64,000 nucleotides of DNA from Pyrenophora tritici-repentis (lineage: Eukaryota; Ascomycota; Dothideomycetes; Pleosporales; Pleosporaceae). Positions 1-12,082 of this stretch are shown here, one piece after another (the first letter of the stretch is position 1; each line of letters opens with the position of its first letter). Location of the stretch: the NCBI RefSeq assembly GCF_003171515.1, contig NC_089390.1, forward strand, positions 8,684,274 through 8,748,273. Direction: 5' to 3'. Both the position numbers and the translations under genes were made by a program. Below the pieces are notes generated by a model. That model was not told the DNA's origin, made no database searches, and was given only the letters and a program-made list of their open reading frames with translations.

Positions 1-291
1 GAGTGCGATTCAGCTCCACAGGTCCCTCAACACCTGCATACTATTCTATTTCCTTTCCTCTTCTTGAAAGTGGGTATGTTTCTGAAGAACTCTGCTTTTT
101 TACTCGCTTTTTAGACAAATTCATGGTTCGATCAGCCTCAACAGGGAAAGCAAGCCACTATTTCTAATCTATCTCACAGCCTTGGCGTACCAAATGGAAG
201 AACCATCGACCGATTACATGATATTGACGAGAGCTCTACCGAGTTTTTCACAATTTCCCTGAATCACAGCCCCCAAAACTCCGACTGCCAT

Positions 292-1516
292 CTATGGCGT
301 CAAAATCAACTTACCCGTTGTTTTCCTACTCTGAATGTCCTCCGTAGCCCTTACAATATCGCTTAGAGGGTACACATCATGGATCTTGACATTGAAGCCA
401 TCCTTTTCGATGAAACTCCACAGCTCCTTTGCCGCAGACTGGAATTCCTCGCGTGTGGCGATGTAGCCGAAGAGTGTAGGGCGAACGAGCTTGACGTTCT
501 TGGCTGCCAGACGACTACGCAATCTGTCAGTTACTTCTTTCTGCGACAAAAAACAGGGTAAAGACACATACGCAAGGCTGAACCCCTCAACAGGACCAGA
601 CGCATTCCCAAAAGACACCATTGACCCCTTCCGTCTCACAACAGCAAGTGAGCTATCAAACGTCGATTTGCCCACTGAATCAAAGACCGCATGCACACCC
701 TCACCACCCGTAATCTCCAGCACCTCCTTTACAAACAAATTCCGATCTTCCTCATGGTATTCCAACAGCACTTCCGCACCATTCGCCTTGGCAAGATTTC
801 TCTTCTCCTCGGTACTAGCCGTTGCAATGACATGCGCTCCAACTGACTTCAGCAACTGACATAGCCACAAGCCTACGCCACCAGCCGCGGCAGTAACCAG
901 GACCCAATCACCTTTCTTCACTTCATGCGCGTCGCGGATCAGGGTCACAGCGGTAAGTGCCTGTAGGATGGATGCAGCTGCCGTTTTGGTGTCAATTGAG
1001 TCCGGGATGGGGACGGTGGAGTTTGCAGGGGCAGAAGTATATTCTGCGTAAGCGTGTTGTGCCAAGTATGCTACGCGCGTTCCTGGACTGAGATCGGAAG
1101 GTGCGTTCGGGCCTACAGCAGCAATTGTGCCGCTGCCTTCGCGGCCGAGGATATAGGGAAACTTTGGGGGATTGTAGACACCTGAGCGGAAGTACCTGGA
1201 TGTCTGTTAAGTATGAGCAGTGTAAATGTCGCGGAGAAGCTCACGTGTCAATGTAGTTTATGCCGATGTACTCGTTCTTGACAAGTACCTCGCCTTCCTT
1301 TGGCTCGGGCACTGGCACATCCGCGTATTGCAAGACATCTGTTCCGCCGGTCTTCTGAATGAAGACGGCCTTCATAGTCTTAGGAAGAGAGGCCATTGTT
1401 CGGAATGTAGGTGGTCGCGGACCGAGCTGCGAGCTGAGGGAAACGAGTCTTGCTGATGCAGTAGTTGATCTAGAGAACAAATGAGCTGGCCGTGCAAGGC
1501 GTAAAGCTAGAGTCAT
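292..1516 (-). CDS. ZTA1: Quinone oxidoreductase, zeta-crystallin type (Zta1-like)
   Basis: Medium-chain dehydrogenase/reductase that would reduce quinones with NADPH. Exons are 1516-1245, 1195-572 and 523-292, giving about 375 residues. The 48 nt second intron keeps the reading frame but has a GTATGT donor and an ACTGACAG end, and removing it restores the usual family spacing. A GROES-like half begins near residue 41 (MKAVF), followed by the AAAGGVG cofactor loop near residue 190, FDSVGK, and a C-terminal SRKTTGKLIL stretch as in yeast Zta1. Two starts are possible. The ATG at 1516 adds about 40 basic, serine-rich residues that look like a mitochondrial presequence; the ATG at 1396 (MASLPK) would give a cytosolic form. 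No zinc-binding residues are evident, as expected for the quinone reductase branch. Family assignment is firm; start choice is not. Confidence 0.9.
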
Positions 1517-2823
1517 GAACCACGAGAGATACCTAGGTAGATTGACAAGTTCAATGTGCAATTACAGGCTTCGGTAGCTTTAAGCTATCGTATGATGATA
1601 AATAGACGGTGTTAACTTTATGTCCGAAATTTGCGAGATGTCAAGAGAGCCCCACATCCCCCGCACACGTCATTAACGTCTCAATTCGCGACTTTGGGGT
1701 CCGTTCATCACGCCCTGTGATGATACATCATGACCGAATCCAGCTGGGAATGTACATGCTAGCAGAATTGACGTGGAACTTCGCTGATTAAGTGGCACGG
1801 CATTGACCGGGTCCAAACCTCGTAGTACGTAGGGCGCGTCAAGACGCTTGTTGATGGGTGTCTGGCCTAACTACTAGCCTAGGTTGGTAATTCCTGCCCT
1901 GTTGGTAATATGGGTACTAAGCCGATAATCGGCTCCAGATCCTACAACTAGCCGACTGCTTGCCCTAAGCAGTAAAGACTACAGCCAGGTATTCATATGA
2001 AATACAGAGGAGTTGATCACCGCTTGGGTCAATGACAGCGTAAGGCAGGGACCTTGTTATCTTAAGATAGAGAAATGGACTCTCAGGGACTCGAAACACA
2101 TTGTTAGAATGTAATAGGTGAGATTACATTGAATCAATCATCCGACCAAGCAAGGGAATGTAAAAATTTGATGACTACAAGCACTCTAAGCCCCGTTTCA
2201 TAACGATCCAAGTCCTCGCGTGTTCTCCAGAATGCCCACGGGCACTGCCATTATGTGCCATAATCCCCACTATATTTGCTAAATTCCCATGGAACGCATC
2301 CTGACTCCTACAGATGTAGTGCAGCATGACTCTCAAGAAGTTCTGTTTTTCTCAGTCCGTCAAACCAGCCATGCCCATATCGTCTCCAGCTCTACCCGCT
2401 GGCCTCCAATTAGTTCAGAGTGCCTACTCATAGGTGTGTTAGTAACTTCCTTGGCATTGCAAGCACACTGTTCATTGTTGTCTGTGTGGGGGCACTTGCA
2501 TGGCTCCGATGATGCAGACGGAGTTGGTGGGGCAAGGAGTTTCAGTGTAGTGAGGGAAGTCTAGGGGTAAAGGGATAAGACAAATCTTACGCTTGTGGTA
2601 GCTATAATACGCCTCAATATCTTCATCGTTGGTGAGATACTCCTGTGCGTCAGGAAATTCAAATTCTTCGGAGTTTTCGGCAGCGATGTCCTCTGTGACA
2701 GTGTGCTCAGCCTCGGCCTTGGGCTTCTACTTGGGGTTGATATTGTTGAGCTTGATGCGATTGGACGGTTTGTTGGGTCCTTCCTCGTCATCGGCATCAT
2801 CGTCGTCAAGCTTGTATGCTACC
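1517..2823. other. Gene-poor stretch
   Basis: No supported gene. The part from about 2590 to 2823 carries, on the minus strand, a reading frame rich in acidic residues (DDDDADDEEG, then EEFEFPDAQEY) that looks like the eroded tail of the Myb-like gene just to the right. It is out of frame with that gene and has an in-frame TAG. No repeat or RNA gene was seen in 1562-2560. Confidence 0.5.
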
Positions 2824-3340
2824 TCATCTACGGCAGGGGTAGACGTCTTCATCTTCGGTATCGTTGCCAGAAGCAGTGGACGTAACAGGTGCATCGGGCG
2901 AACCAAGGGCTTCAACCCCATTGTCGAGCTCCATTCCTACTTGGCGGTATTGCTCGACCACTGCACCCACAGTAGTCTCGCACTTTGCCGCAATCTCAAC
3001 CCAGTTGATCGGCTATATTAGTTAGCTATCTGTAGTTTTGACAACAAGAAGGAAACCGAGTACCTGAACACCCGTAGTGTGCTTTATGCAGAGCCACAGA
3101 AACTGATAAGCAGATTTTCTGGGAGCATTGTCATTGTCCATGGACTGGTTCAGTCGGCTTAGGCGCTTGACCACTGTAGATACCCGAATATTCAATGCCG
3201 CAGCGACGGCGCTATAGTTAACCTTTTGAATGTTAGAATATCATGATTGTGAGTTGGCGATAGGTGGTACATACAGCGGGTTTGCCATCGTTGGTGAGGA
3301 CAAGATGGAGGAACTGGATATTTTCGTCTATAGTTGGCAT
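2824..3340 (-). pseudogene. Small Myb/SANT-like DNA-binding protein, probably decayed
   Basis: Three short exons read by eye: 3340-3275, 3222-3064 and 3012-2824, separated by 52 and 51 nt introns with GTATGT and GTACTC donors. The product would be about 137 residues, starting MPTIDENIQF. It has the pattern of small fungal Myb-like proteins: an N-terminal helix pair ending in a basic helix (STVVKRLSRL), then a second part (INWVEIAAKC) and an acidic tail. The open frame ends at a TGA at 2824-2826. The neighbouring frame continues for about 75 codons with strongly acidic, coding-like composition, broken by one TAG. This suggests one frameshift plus one nonsense change in an older, longer gene. 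A genuine short gene, or an unusual intron, remains possible. Target and function are unknown. Confidence 0.5.
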
Positions 3341-3380
3341 CTCAACTGTGCTTTAAGCTGGCTTGCTCTTGTTGTTTGGT

Positions 3381-3456
3381 TGAATGTGGTCGAGTGTGGT
3401 TAAGTGTGGTCCAGTGTGGGTGAGGGTGGTTTAGGGTGGTTAAGTGTGGTCAAGTA
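3381..3456. repeat. 10-bp tandem repeat
   Basis: Seven exact-length 10 bp units plus a decayed eighth, consensus NNAGTGTGGT, with drift at the first two positions and a few substitutions (for example AGGGTGGT). It starts 41 bp upstream of the ATG of the minus-strand Myb-like gene, so it lies in its promoter or 5' leader. Confidence 0.9.
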
Positions 3457-3660
3457 TAAGAGGCAGTGCGGCTGATGAGCAATTATATATGACCAAGGCA
3501 GCAACAGGAAGCGACACGCTAACACATTTAGCGTTATTCTGTGCAGGGTTTAATGGGGTTGTAAGATTAATTCAGTGATGTTGAGGTGAAAGTACGTGCG
3601 GGTGGCGAAAAAGGTGAGCACACCTGTGAGCAGACTGCGGTCACTAGTAGGTAATAAGGC

Positions 3661-3735
3661 ACAACGAGTTGCGACCATAGCAAATACAACGAGTTGCGAT
3701 CATAGCAAACACAACGAGTTGCGATCATAGCAAAT
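3661..3735. repeat. 25-bp minisatellite, three copies
   Basis: Three adjacent 25 bp units at 3661-3685, 3686-3710 and 3711-3735 beginning ACAACGAGTTGCGA. They differ only at unit position 15 (C or T) and the last base, and a partial fourth copy follows. It lies between the Myb-like gene and the 3' end of EXO84. The surrounding 3341-4004 shows no gene. Confidence 0.92.
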
Positions 3736-4004
3736 ACAGCGAATTCCTAGCAGCATTCTCTTTTAATGGTAGAAACTTGAGGAACCTGGACAACGGTTGT
3801 GGAGTAGTCCGCCAAGATTCTGCACCCACTAGAGCCATAACATAGAGACCAAGAAGACCAAGACAACAGAACTGTATCAGTGGAGGCCATTGCATGATTT
3901 AATTCAGAGGAACGCAATATGTACTCGACGTGTCATATTAGACGAAGCGATGGGAGATGCACCTAGAGTGTTTTCCAAAGCCTGCCAGCATACTTGGCAG
4001 TAAC

Positions 4005-6140
4005 CTACGATACTCCTAATCCTACAGCGCCCTGGCCTCCTTCGGTATCGTTTTCCCCAATCCCATTGCCCACCAACTCTGTAAAGTCTAGACCAACGCC
4101 TCTCAGCATTTCGGCGTGCTCATGCGCTAGTGTTAAGCACTCGTTCCACACATTGCCCCCCTCCTCAACACTGCTCAACTGTCTCTTCAACAATATGTTG
4201 AATTGATCAATGTTCTCCTTGGCCCACTTGACACATGCAGACATTAGTTGTTGTGGGAAGCACTTTTGGAACATGTCGACGGTGTTTTTAATTATGGTGA
4301 AGTAGATGTAGGAGATTTGGAAGATATAATCGGGCAGGTTGCCCTCGAAGATGCATTGGCTAGAGCATGTTAGTGACTGTAGAGCAAGGTGGGGGAGATG
4401 GAGGACGAACCGTGAGCGGGTCTTGATCAGATTACCTCGAGCTTCGAGATAGGCTTCTCGAGCTCTATCTTCAAAGCCAAGCTGCACTACCCAGCTTGTA
4501 TGCTGTTTGACAGAGGTAAACCAGTTGTTGTGCTCGACCATGTGCTTGACTAAAACGTTTGCTAGCCTGGCTGCGCGTTCATTGACTTTGTAGGTAACAA
4601 TAGTCTTGGCCATTTCATTGCTCCTGATGTTCTTTGCTAGGACCTTTAACCGGTCGACTTTCACCACGGCTTCTTCGAAATGCTGGAGGGCGATCTCAAT
4701 ATCCAAATCGTCGAGCTGACTCTCTACCCAGCGGATGTTTCGTTGCTGACCGTCGATATCGACAAAGGTACTGACCTGGTCGTTGTTGATGCCGTCGGAA
4801 AGGTTGTCTAGTAACTCTGTCCGGTTCATGAGTGCGGGATCACGAGAGAGTAGATGGCTATAAGAGTCCTGCGTTCGGTCCTTTTCTTGCACATCCGCTT
4901 CTTGGGTCTTGCGCAGGTCGTCTTTGGTTTTCCGGAAAGTGGCTACGAAAGCAGCCTTGTCGCCGGTATCCTCCTTCTTGGTGTCGTACGTGTATGTTTC
5001 AGAGCCAACGCGGATGATGATGCGTTCCTCTGGAGTCCTGGTTACCTGGGTGTCCTGCAGCGGGAAACATCGCTGGGCGATGAATTCCATGTTCGGTCGG
5101 GCGCCGTCGCGCTGTTGGCCGGGAATGTCATTGCGTGCCTTCTTCTCTACGGCGATGAGGAGGTGGTCGTTGAGTAACAGCAGCCTTACTCTTCGCCTTG
5201 CCTTGAGGGTGGCCGAGTCGAGCTCGAACCATCTGGTCGACTTCCACACAATGTATCGGCCAGGTATGGGTGGGAGATACTTTTGGGAGCCCTCGACGTC
5301 CCTGTACAGCTGCTGCAACTGGCCAGCGCGCAATTGGTTGAGGTCTCCAATGGAGCTTCGGTTGGCTCTCCGGGAGCTTGCAGCGTCGTTGGTGGCACCA
5401 GTGGCTGATGCCGTCTGTTCCAGTGTGGTGGTCAGGTCAGACATCAACTGACGCAGGGTCCGCATCTCGCCCTTAAGCTTCTCGGCCTCTTTACTGATCT
5501 TGATGAACTGCGTCCGGTTCTGGTACACATTGTGCTGGAGATCCAGGGAGGTGCGGTGTTTCGTCTTGCGCAGCTCATCTTCGTAGCGGTTAATGTCTGC
5601 CTCGGAAGCGTCTGCGAGGATGGTGGATACGTCTATGCGCAATCAGTATGCCATTGCTGACATGTTTTGTACAGTGGCCTCCTCACATTGCTCTACTTTG
5701 AGGTTGGGATCTCTGAGGGCCCGTGGATCCACCTGCAACAGGCGCGGCCCATTGGAGCTCCCCGGCGGTCGCCCTTCCCTCGTCTGGCTCCGGTCCCTAA
5801 ACTGCGAGGGCATCTGAGGCAACTGCGGCATGGGTGCGCCATTTCCAGCGAAGTCACTAGGCAGGGCCGTGACCTTTTGCGAGTACCTTCTCTTGACCAG
5901 GTCGGCCGTCTTGTCTGGCCTCTGTGGGCGGTTCTGTGGCGGCAGAGGGGCATCCTGTCTCGTCCAAGACCTATTGGACTCTGTTGATGGGCGTCCAGAG
6001 CCGGGCAGTGAGGCAGCAGCGACGCCCGCTGGCATGGGCGCACTAATCTGTCGCGGCGCGCTGATGACGGGCGGCGCATTCTTCTTGCTCTTGTCTCCAC
6101 GCTTCTTGCGCAGGGAGATGCCCTTTTGCTTTTCCGACAT
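4005..6140 (-). CDS. EXO84: Exocyst complex subunit Exo84
   Basis: Component of the octameric exocyst, which tethers secretory vesicles to the plasma membrane. Exons 6140-5687, 5632-4411 and 4359-4005 give 676 residues, the normal size for fungal Exo84. The N terminus begins MSEKQKGISLRKKR and is basic and proline/serine rich, as in fungal orthologues. The first splice (54 nt, GTGAGG donor) joins to give ...QYVSTILADASEAD, the conserved start of the coiled-coil part. A PH-like fold follows near residues 265-390 (PGRYIVWKSTRWFELD, then LLLNDHLLIAV), and the rest is helical. The second intron (51 nt) keeps frame, and removing it deletes an odd insertion. The start at 6140 was preferred to an in-frame ATG at 6158 because MSEKQKG is the family start. 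Its promoter is shared with TOM20 and is now split by a transposon. Confidence 0.93.
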
Positions 6141-6286
6141 GGTGCCTGCACGCTGCACAGAGCAGGCGTGGGTGTGAGGTCAGTGTAGGTGGAGGGTGGA
6201 GGGAGGACAGGTAGGGTGCTTCATGCATGCGGGCCGCGGTTCGAGGGCAATGCGCTCGGACCCACTTTGTGTTGAGTCGTGCCTTA

Positions 6287-6331
6287 ACGTGTCTGTGCGC
6301 GTGATGCCCATAATCGCGTGCCGCACACCCC
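6287..6331. repeat. Left terminal inverted repeat of Pogo element 1
   Basis: 45 bp identical to the reverse complement of 8342-8386. Similarity continues weakly for about 8 more bases. Confidence 0.97.
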
Positions 6332-6439
6332 ACCAATATCGCGACGACGGCAAAGTTGAGGCTGTGCAGCCACGTACAATAACTATTATCGCGAGATTTT
6401 CCGGTGTATTGATCTATAGACGTAGCTCTACAACTTTGT

Positions 6440-8286
6440 CTATCTATATTTTGCCGGAGTATTGACGGCCCGGCCGCGTCGGGTGGTTGTTGGTGGGGGA
6501 GCCGGTGCAGCCACCTCAGCCAGAGTGCCACCGCCAGCACCACCCACGCGTCGTTTTTTTGGCTGTTGCTTTGCAGCGGGCTTTGAAGCCTTACGCTTGC
6601 CCGATTGGGGTTGTTGTATAGCCTTTGCAGCGTCGCGATCGCGTCGTTTGGCGTCAAGTTCGGCAGCCTTTACAGCCTTGGCTTCATCCCGCACCTTCTT
6701 TGCCTCCTCACGCGCCGCCCGCGCTGCCTCTTTGATCTTAAGTTGATAGATCCTGTTGTTCTCCTTTGCCTCTTTCAACTCTATCTTATCAAGTAGCTCT
6801 TTCTCCTTCTCCTTCTCCTTCACTAGCTGCCTGAAGCGGGCCTCTCGAAGCTTGCACGGCGACCACCAAACTGCCCCTGAATGGAACGCTTTTCGCTGCT
6901 GTAGATCTAGGGGAGGTTCGTGCCGATTGCGGGGCTTCTGGTGAACGTGTAGCGCCGCGCGCAGTGCGTCCTTCTCGTACTCGGCGATCTCTTTGGCAGC
7001 CTGGAGGCGGAGGAGTATTTCTGAGAGGTTGTTGGCCGCAATAGAGCTCGGATCGTAGGCCTGATTAATGAGGTTCGTGATAGTAGCTCTACTCACGTTC
7101 ACTAGTGGCGGCGGTGCTGTTAGTGTTGACTTTCGGAACTTTTTAAGTACTACTTCGGGATCTATAGGAGCTATCCCAGTGGCTTTAAATGCCTTCAACG
7201 CGTGCTTCTTAATGAAAGAGGAGTCCCAGGCAGGCTTGAAAAGACGGTAGAAGTCATCCTTCCTCACAGCTAAGAGACCGTGGCTCGCCTGGAGGTAGTG
7301 CTGCAAGCTGAGTGAGTACGCGGCTGCCAGAGGTTTGAACATTACCACATCGAGTGGCTGCAGCGTATGGGTACTATGGGGGGTAGTATGAGTAACATAA
7401 TATTGTGGGCGATCGCATAGTCAATAAACTCCATAGTAACGTGACTCCCATGGCCGTCAAGGATGAGTAAGCGTGTGTGATTGCCGGCCTTCTCCTTCGT
7501 ATGGCGATCAAACACCTGTTCGAGCCATGCCAGGCCTACCTGATCATTGGTCCACCCTGAGGGACTTGAGGTAACGTAGACTGGATCGTCAATTGCGATA
7601 TCATCAACCCATCTGGCGTACATGTTGCCCGAAGTAGCTTCGTATATAATCGCGGGCGGTAACGTACTCCCATCAGCACATATAGCAGCGATAACAGTGA
7701 TCCAATCTCTGTTGCCGTCCTGTATCACTTTCTTAAAGCCCCCAGTCTCATATTTCTGCTTACTAAACACTCTCTTACTCCTCCCCGTCACTCCAATAAG
7801 GAATCCCTTCTCATCCATATTATATACATCCTGCGCCCGAATATGGTGCTGAGCCATTTTAGTAGATAGTAGATCAAAGTACGACTCGTACTTGTATACA
7901 GAATCAGCCCGGTGGCGATTGCGGTCCAAACCAGTTGACCAACGTGATATAATCGCGTCGGGATGACGGTGAAAGAAGCGCGTCACCCAGCTTTGGGAGG
8001 TAGCCCTTCCGGCTATAGCACTAGCAAAGTTCTGGATCATAGTCCTCGTCGGTGGTAAGCCAGCCTCAGTAAGCTCGTCAATGTGCTCTAGAAGCTGTAG
8101 CTCCTGGTGTGGGTGAAGGAGTTGCTGATTACGTGATTTGGCTTCATTTGAGCCCCGGATCTGTTGATGGCGTCGCGACAACGTAGAGCGATCAACACCA
8201 AAGCGGCGCGCAACCTCAGAGTATGTAAATTTATCTCCGGGATCACGCGATTCAATAGCTTCAATCGCAGCGTTGATACAACTCAT
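6440..8286 (-). pseudogene. Pogo/Fot1 transposase with a single frameshift
   Basis: Would cut and paste the element. Starting at the ATG at 8286 (MSCINAAIEA) there is an N-terminal pipsqueak-type helix-turn-helix (KFTYSEVARRFGVDRSTLSRR), a CENP-B/Tc5-type HTH (ending SWVTRFFHRH), then the catalytic region with the first two acidic residues in NMDEKGF and ILDGHGSH. Near 7378-7383 the frame shifts: a run of six C (coding strand) follows codons for LP, where the intact sister element reads LPPHSTHTLQPLD. The third catalytic aspartate therefore lies in the next frame, which stays open to 6440 and carries the usual lysine/arginine-rich coiled C terminus. No other lesion was seen. The gap may be a true one-base loss or an undercalled homopolymer. 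Confidence 0.93.
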
Positions 8287-8341
8287 GGTTGTGGAGTTAT
8301 GGGTGGTTGAAGTGGTAAGGGTGGATTGGTGTTGATGTTGC

Positions 8342-8386
8342 GGGGTGTGCGGCACGCGATTATGGGCATCACGCGCACAGACACGT
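8342..8386. repeat. Right terminal inverted repeat of Pogo element 1
   Basis: Perfect 45 bp partner of 6287-6331, followed by the TA target duplication. It lies 136 bp upstream of the TOM20 start codon. Confidence 0.97.
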
Positions 8387-8522
8387 TACCTCTAGAAGGC
8401 GTCGAAAAAGTTGTCGGCCAACACGGCATCACCACCCTCCCCCTCCCTCCATTCCCCCAAGGCGTATCGCTGTGCCTGCCCCCTCCAACGCGCTTCTCAC
8501 CCGCACGCATCCGACCTGCGTC

Positions 8523-9176
8523 ATGTCCAACTCGTCATTAAAACCATCGACCATTGCCGTCATTAGCGCCGGTACCATCGTCACCGGCCTCCTCGCATAT
8601 GCCGCCTACTTCGACTACAAGCGGCGAAATGACCCAGGCTTCCGCAAGCAGCTCAAGAAGGAGTCGAAGCGTACAGAGCGACAGGCCAAGGAGGAGGCCG
8701 AGGCACAGGGCGCCGAGCAGAAAAAGGCCGTCCGAGAGGCGGTAGAGCGCGCAAACGAAGAGGGCTTCCCCAAGGACCCAGAGGAGGTGGAGGCGTACTT
8801 TATGCAGGAGGTGGCGCAGGGTGAGGGAATGGTGCAGAAAGGTATGGCAGCAGCAATGGCAATGGCAGTGGCAATGGTATGGCCGCCGTGGGACTTTGTG
8901 CTAATCCTATGCCAGGTGCCGACAACGTCGAGGCCGCCCTATGCTTCTATCGCGCATTGAAGGTCTACCCGAACCCGAGAGAACTCATCAGCATCTACGA
9001 CAAGACGGTCCCCAAGGTACGCCGTCTGCTCTGCTGCAATTCTGACCCTCCTGTGTGTTGACATCTACTAGCCCGTCCTGGACATCCTCGCCGAGATGAT
9101 CGCAGTGGATACCTCGATCCCGGTTGGCGGTAGCAAGACGCCCTCTGAGGCCGGCTCCGCAGGCGACCTCGAGTAA
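8523..9176 (+). CDS. TOM20: Mitochondrial import receptor subunit Tom20
   Basis: Outer-membrane receptor that hands presequence proteins to the TOM channel. Exons 8523-8841, 8916-9016 and 9072-9176 encode 174 residues. An N-terminal membrane segment spans about residues 11-28, followed by a charged linker ([17 protein letters not shown]) and the tetratricopeptide-like receptor domain, with [11 protein letters not shown] joined across intron 1 to [18 protein letters not shown] and then [22 protein letters not shown]. Intron 1 (74 nt) contains short ATGGCA repeats and has a GCTAATCC branch site near its CCAG end; splicing it is needed to join the receptor halves. Intron 2 is 55 nt. The promoter is shared with EXO84 and interrupted by the Pogo element. 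Confidence 0.93.
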
Positions 9177-10421
<1,245 letters not shown>

Positions 10422-10695
10422 GATGAATGGTGAGGTGGGGGTAACAAATTCGAGTTGTTGTATCTGAGCGGAATAGAAGAGCAAACTGCAGGTTGAGTGT
10501 CGTTGTCGGGCGCGATTGTACGAATAGGAGTCTTGGTCGGATCTGGAGGCCTTGCGGTCTACACCGACCACTACCGAGAACGGCAGGGGTCTCCGGTGCA
10601 CGGACTAGACCCGCTTTCCCTTGAGCGGAATTTTGGATCGAACTTTTTGCGACAACGCGACCCCACAACTCCAAGCACGACAACGACACGACGCC

Positions 10696-12082
10696 ATGTC
10701 AGATTCCGGAGCAGCACCGGCGCAGTACAAACAGGCCAGTCGCAAGGGCAAAAAGGCCTGGCGCAAGAATGTCGACGTCACCGAAATCAAGTCTGGCCTT
10801 GAAGAAGTGCGCGATCAGATCATCCAAGGGTATGCACGCCTCACTACTGCCATATTCACCCTTGTATATTAACAAGTCATAGTGGTGTAATTGCGGAAAA
10901 GACCGCAGACGAACTTTTCTCCGTCGATGTCCTGGGATCTGCTGAGATCCAGAAAGACGTTGCTAAGCGACACAAGCCTCTCAAGGTCGACGAGATCCTC
11001 GCCAAGCGCTCTGCCGTTCCCGCCGTCTCCACCAGGAAGCGACTATCCGACATCGCCGATGATGGCAAGAGGAAGAAGGCCAAGATCTCGGGCAAGGAAT
11101 ATGACCGGCTGAGGGCAATTGCGTATGGAGGCGAGCAAGTCAAAAAGGATGTAGTCCAGACTGAGGACGCTGCGTACGATCCATGGGCAGTGCAAGAGGT
11201 CAAGGAGGATCCCAGATTCGATCTCTTGGAAAAGAAGAAGCCAAAGGTCGAGCCCAAGACTCTGAAGCACGCACCCATTTCGCAGGCAAAGACAGGAAAG
11301 GCGATTCCGTCAGTCCGCAAGCCGACCGGCGTAAAGTCATACAATCCCAACTTCGACGACTGGAAAAACGACCTCCTGCGCCAAGGTGCAAAGGAGCTCG
11401 AGGCTGAGAAGAAGCGCTTACAAGAAGCACGTGAAGAGGCCGAGCGCATGGAGCGAGCAGCCGCTGAAACCGAATCAGACTCTGGTGAGGAGAGCGTCTG
11501 GGAGAGTGAGTGGGAAGGCTTCAGTGACAGCGAGAACAAGGAGATCAAGAAGAAGAGACCCGAAAGGAAATCTCTATCACAACGCAACAAGATCAAGAGG
11601 AGAAAGGAGGCACAACGAAAAGCTACACACGAAGCTAAGATGAAGGCCAAGGAGCAGCAGTTGCAGGAGGTCAAGCGGTTGGCCAAGAGTGTAGAGGAGA
11701 AGGAGAAGGCGAGAGCTGAGAAGATCAAGGTCCTAGAGCAGCTGAATGCCGAGCTAGATTCCGAGGACGATGGAGAAGAGATAGAGCTTAGGAAGAAGCA
11801 GTTTGGCAAGGCCCCGTAAGTACCTTTCTATGCTCACTGCACGCTTGATTTACTAACACGTCTTTCAGTCTTCCAGAGGCTCCGCTCGAGGTTGTCACAA
11901 CCGACGAACTCACCGATTCACTACGCCTTGTCAAGCCCCAGGGTAACCTACTCAAGGACCGCTTCAGGAATATGCTACTTCAAGGCAAGGTCGAAGCCAG
12001 GAGACAAATCCCATATGGCAAGCAGAAGAAGTACACGGTATCTGAGAAATGGAGTTATAAGGATTGGCAACTGCCTAAATAG
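10696..12082 (+). CDS. NOP53: 60S ribosome biogenesis protein Nop53
   Basis: Nucleolar factor that docks the exosome helicase Mtr4 on pre-60S particles during ITS2 removal. Exons 10696-10829, 10883-11815 and 11869-12082 give 426 residues. The N terminus (SRKGKKAWRKNVDVTEI) and the middle SYNPNFDDWKNDLL are Nop53 signatures. A long charged coiled-coil follows, and the last exon encodes the conserved ending (LRLVKPQGNLLKDRFRN, VSEKWSYKDWQ). An in-frame ATG at 10621 exists, but MSDSGAA is the more family-like start. An extended shadow frame on the opposite strand is a composition effect. Confidence 0.94.

Larger units (their letters stand above)
6287..8386 (-). mobile_element. Fot1/Pogo-type DNA transposon, 2,100 bp, defective
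   Basis: Bounded by a perfect 45 bp inverted repeat (6287-6331 and 8342-8386) starting ACGTGTCTGTGCGCGTGATG. A TA dinucleotide flanks each end (6285-6286 and 8387-8388), the target duplication used by Tc1/mariner/Pogo elements. The single gene inside, on the minus strand, is a Pogo transposase broken by one frameshift. Identical repeats suggest a recent insertion. It occupies the space between the divergent starts of EXO84 and TOM20. Confidence 0.96.

Noticed and set aside
541..571. 31 nt intron ending at a CGCAG in the Zta1-like gene
   Set aside because: Too short and breaks the frame; the 48 nt intron 571-524 with an ACTGACAG end fits better.
6287..8386. Heavy RIP mutation of the transposons
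   Set aside because: Element 2 has no stop codons and element 1 has a single frameshift; a C-to-T pattern was not evident by eye.
10877..11809. Minus-strand frame of 310 codons
   Set aside because: Antisense of the NOP53 coding exon; serine/leucine-rich composition produced by the lysine/glutamate-rich sense strand.
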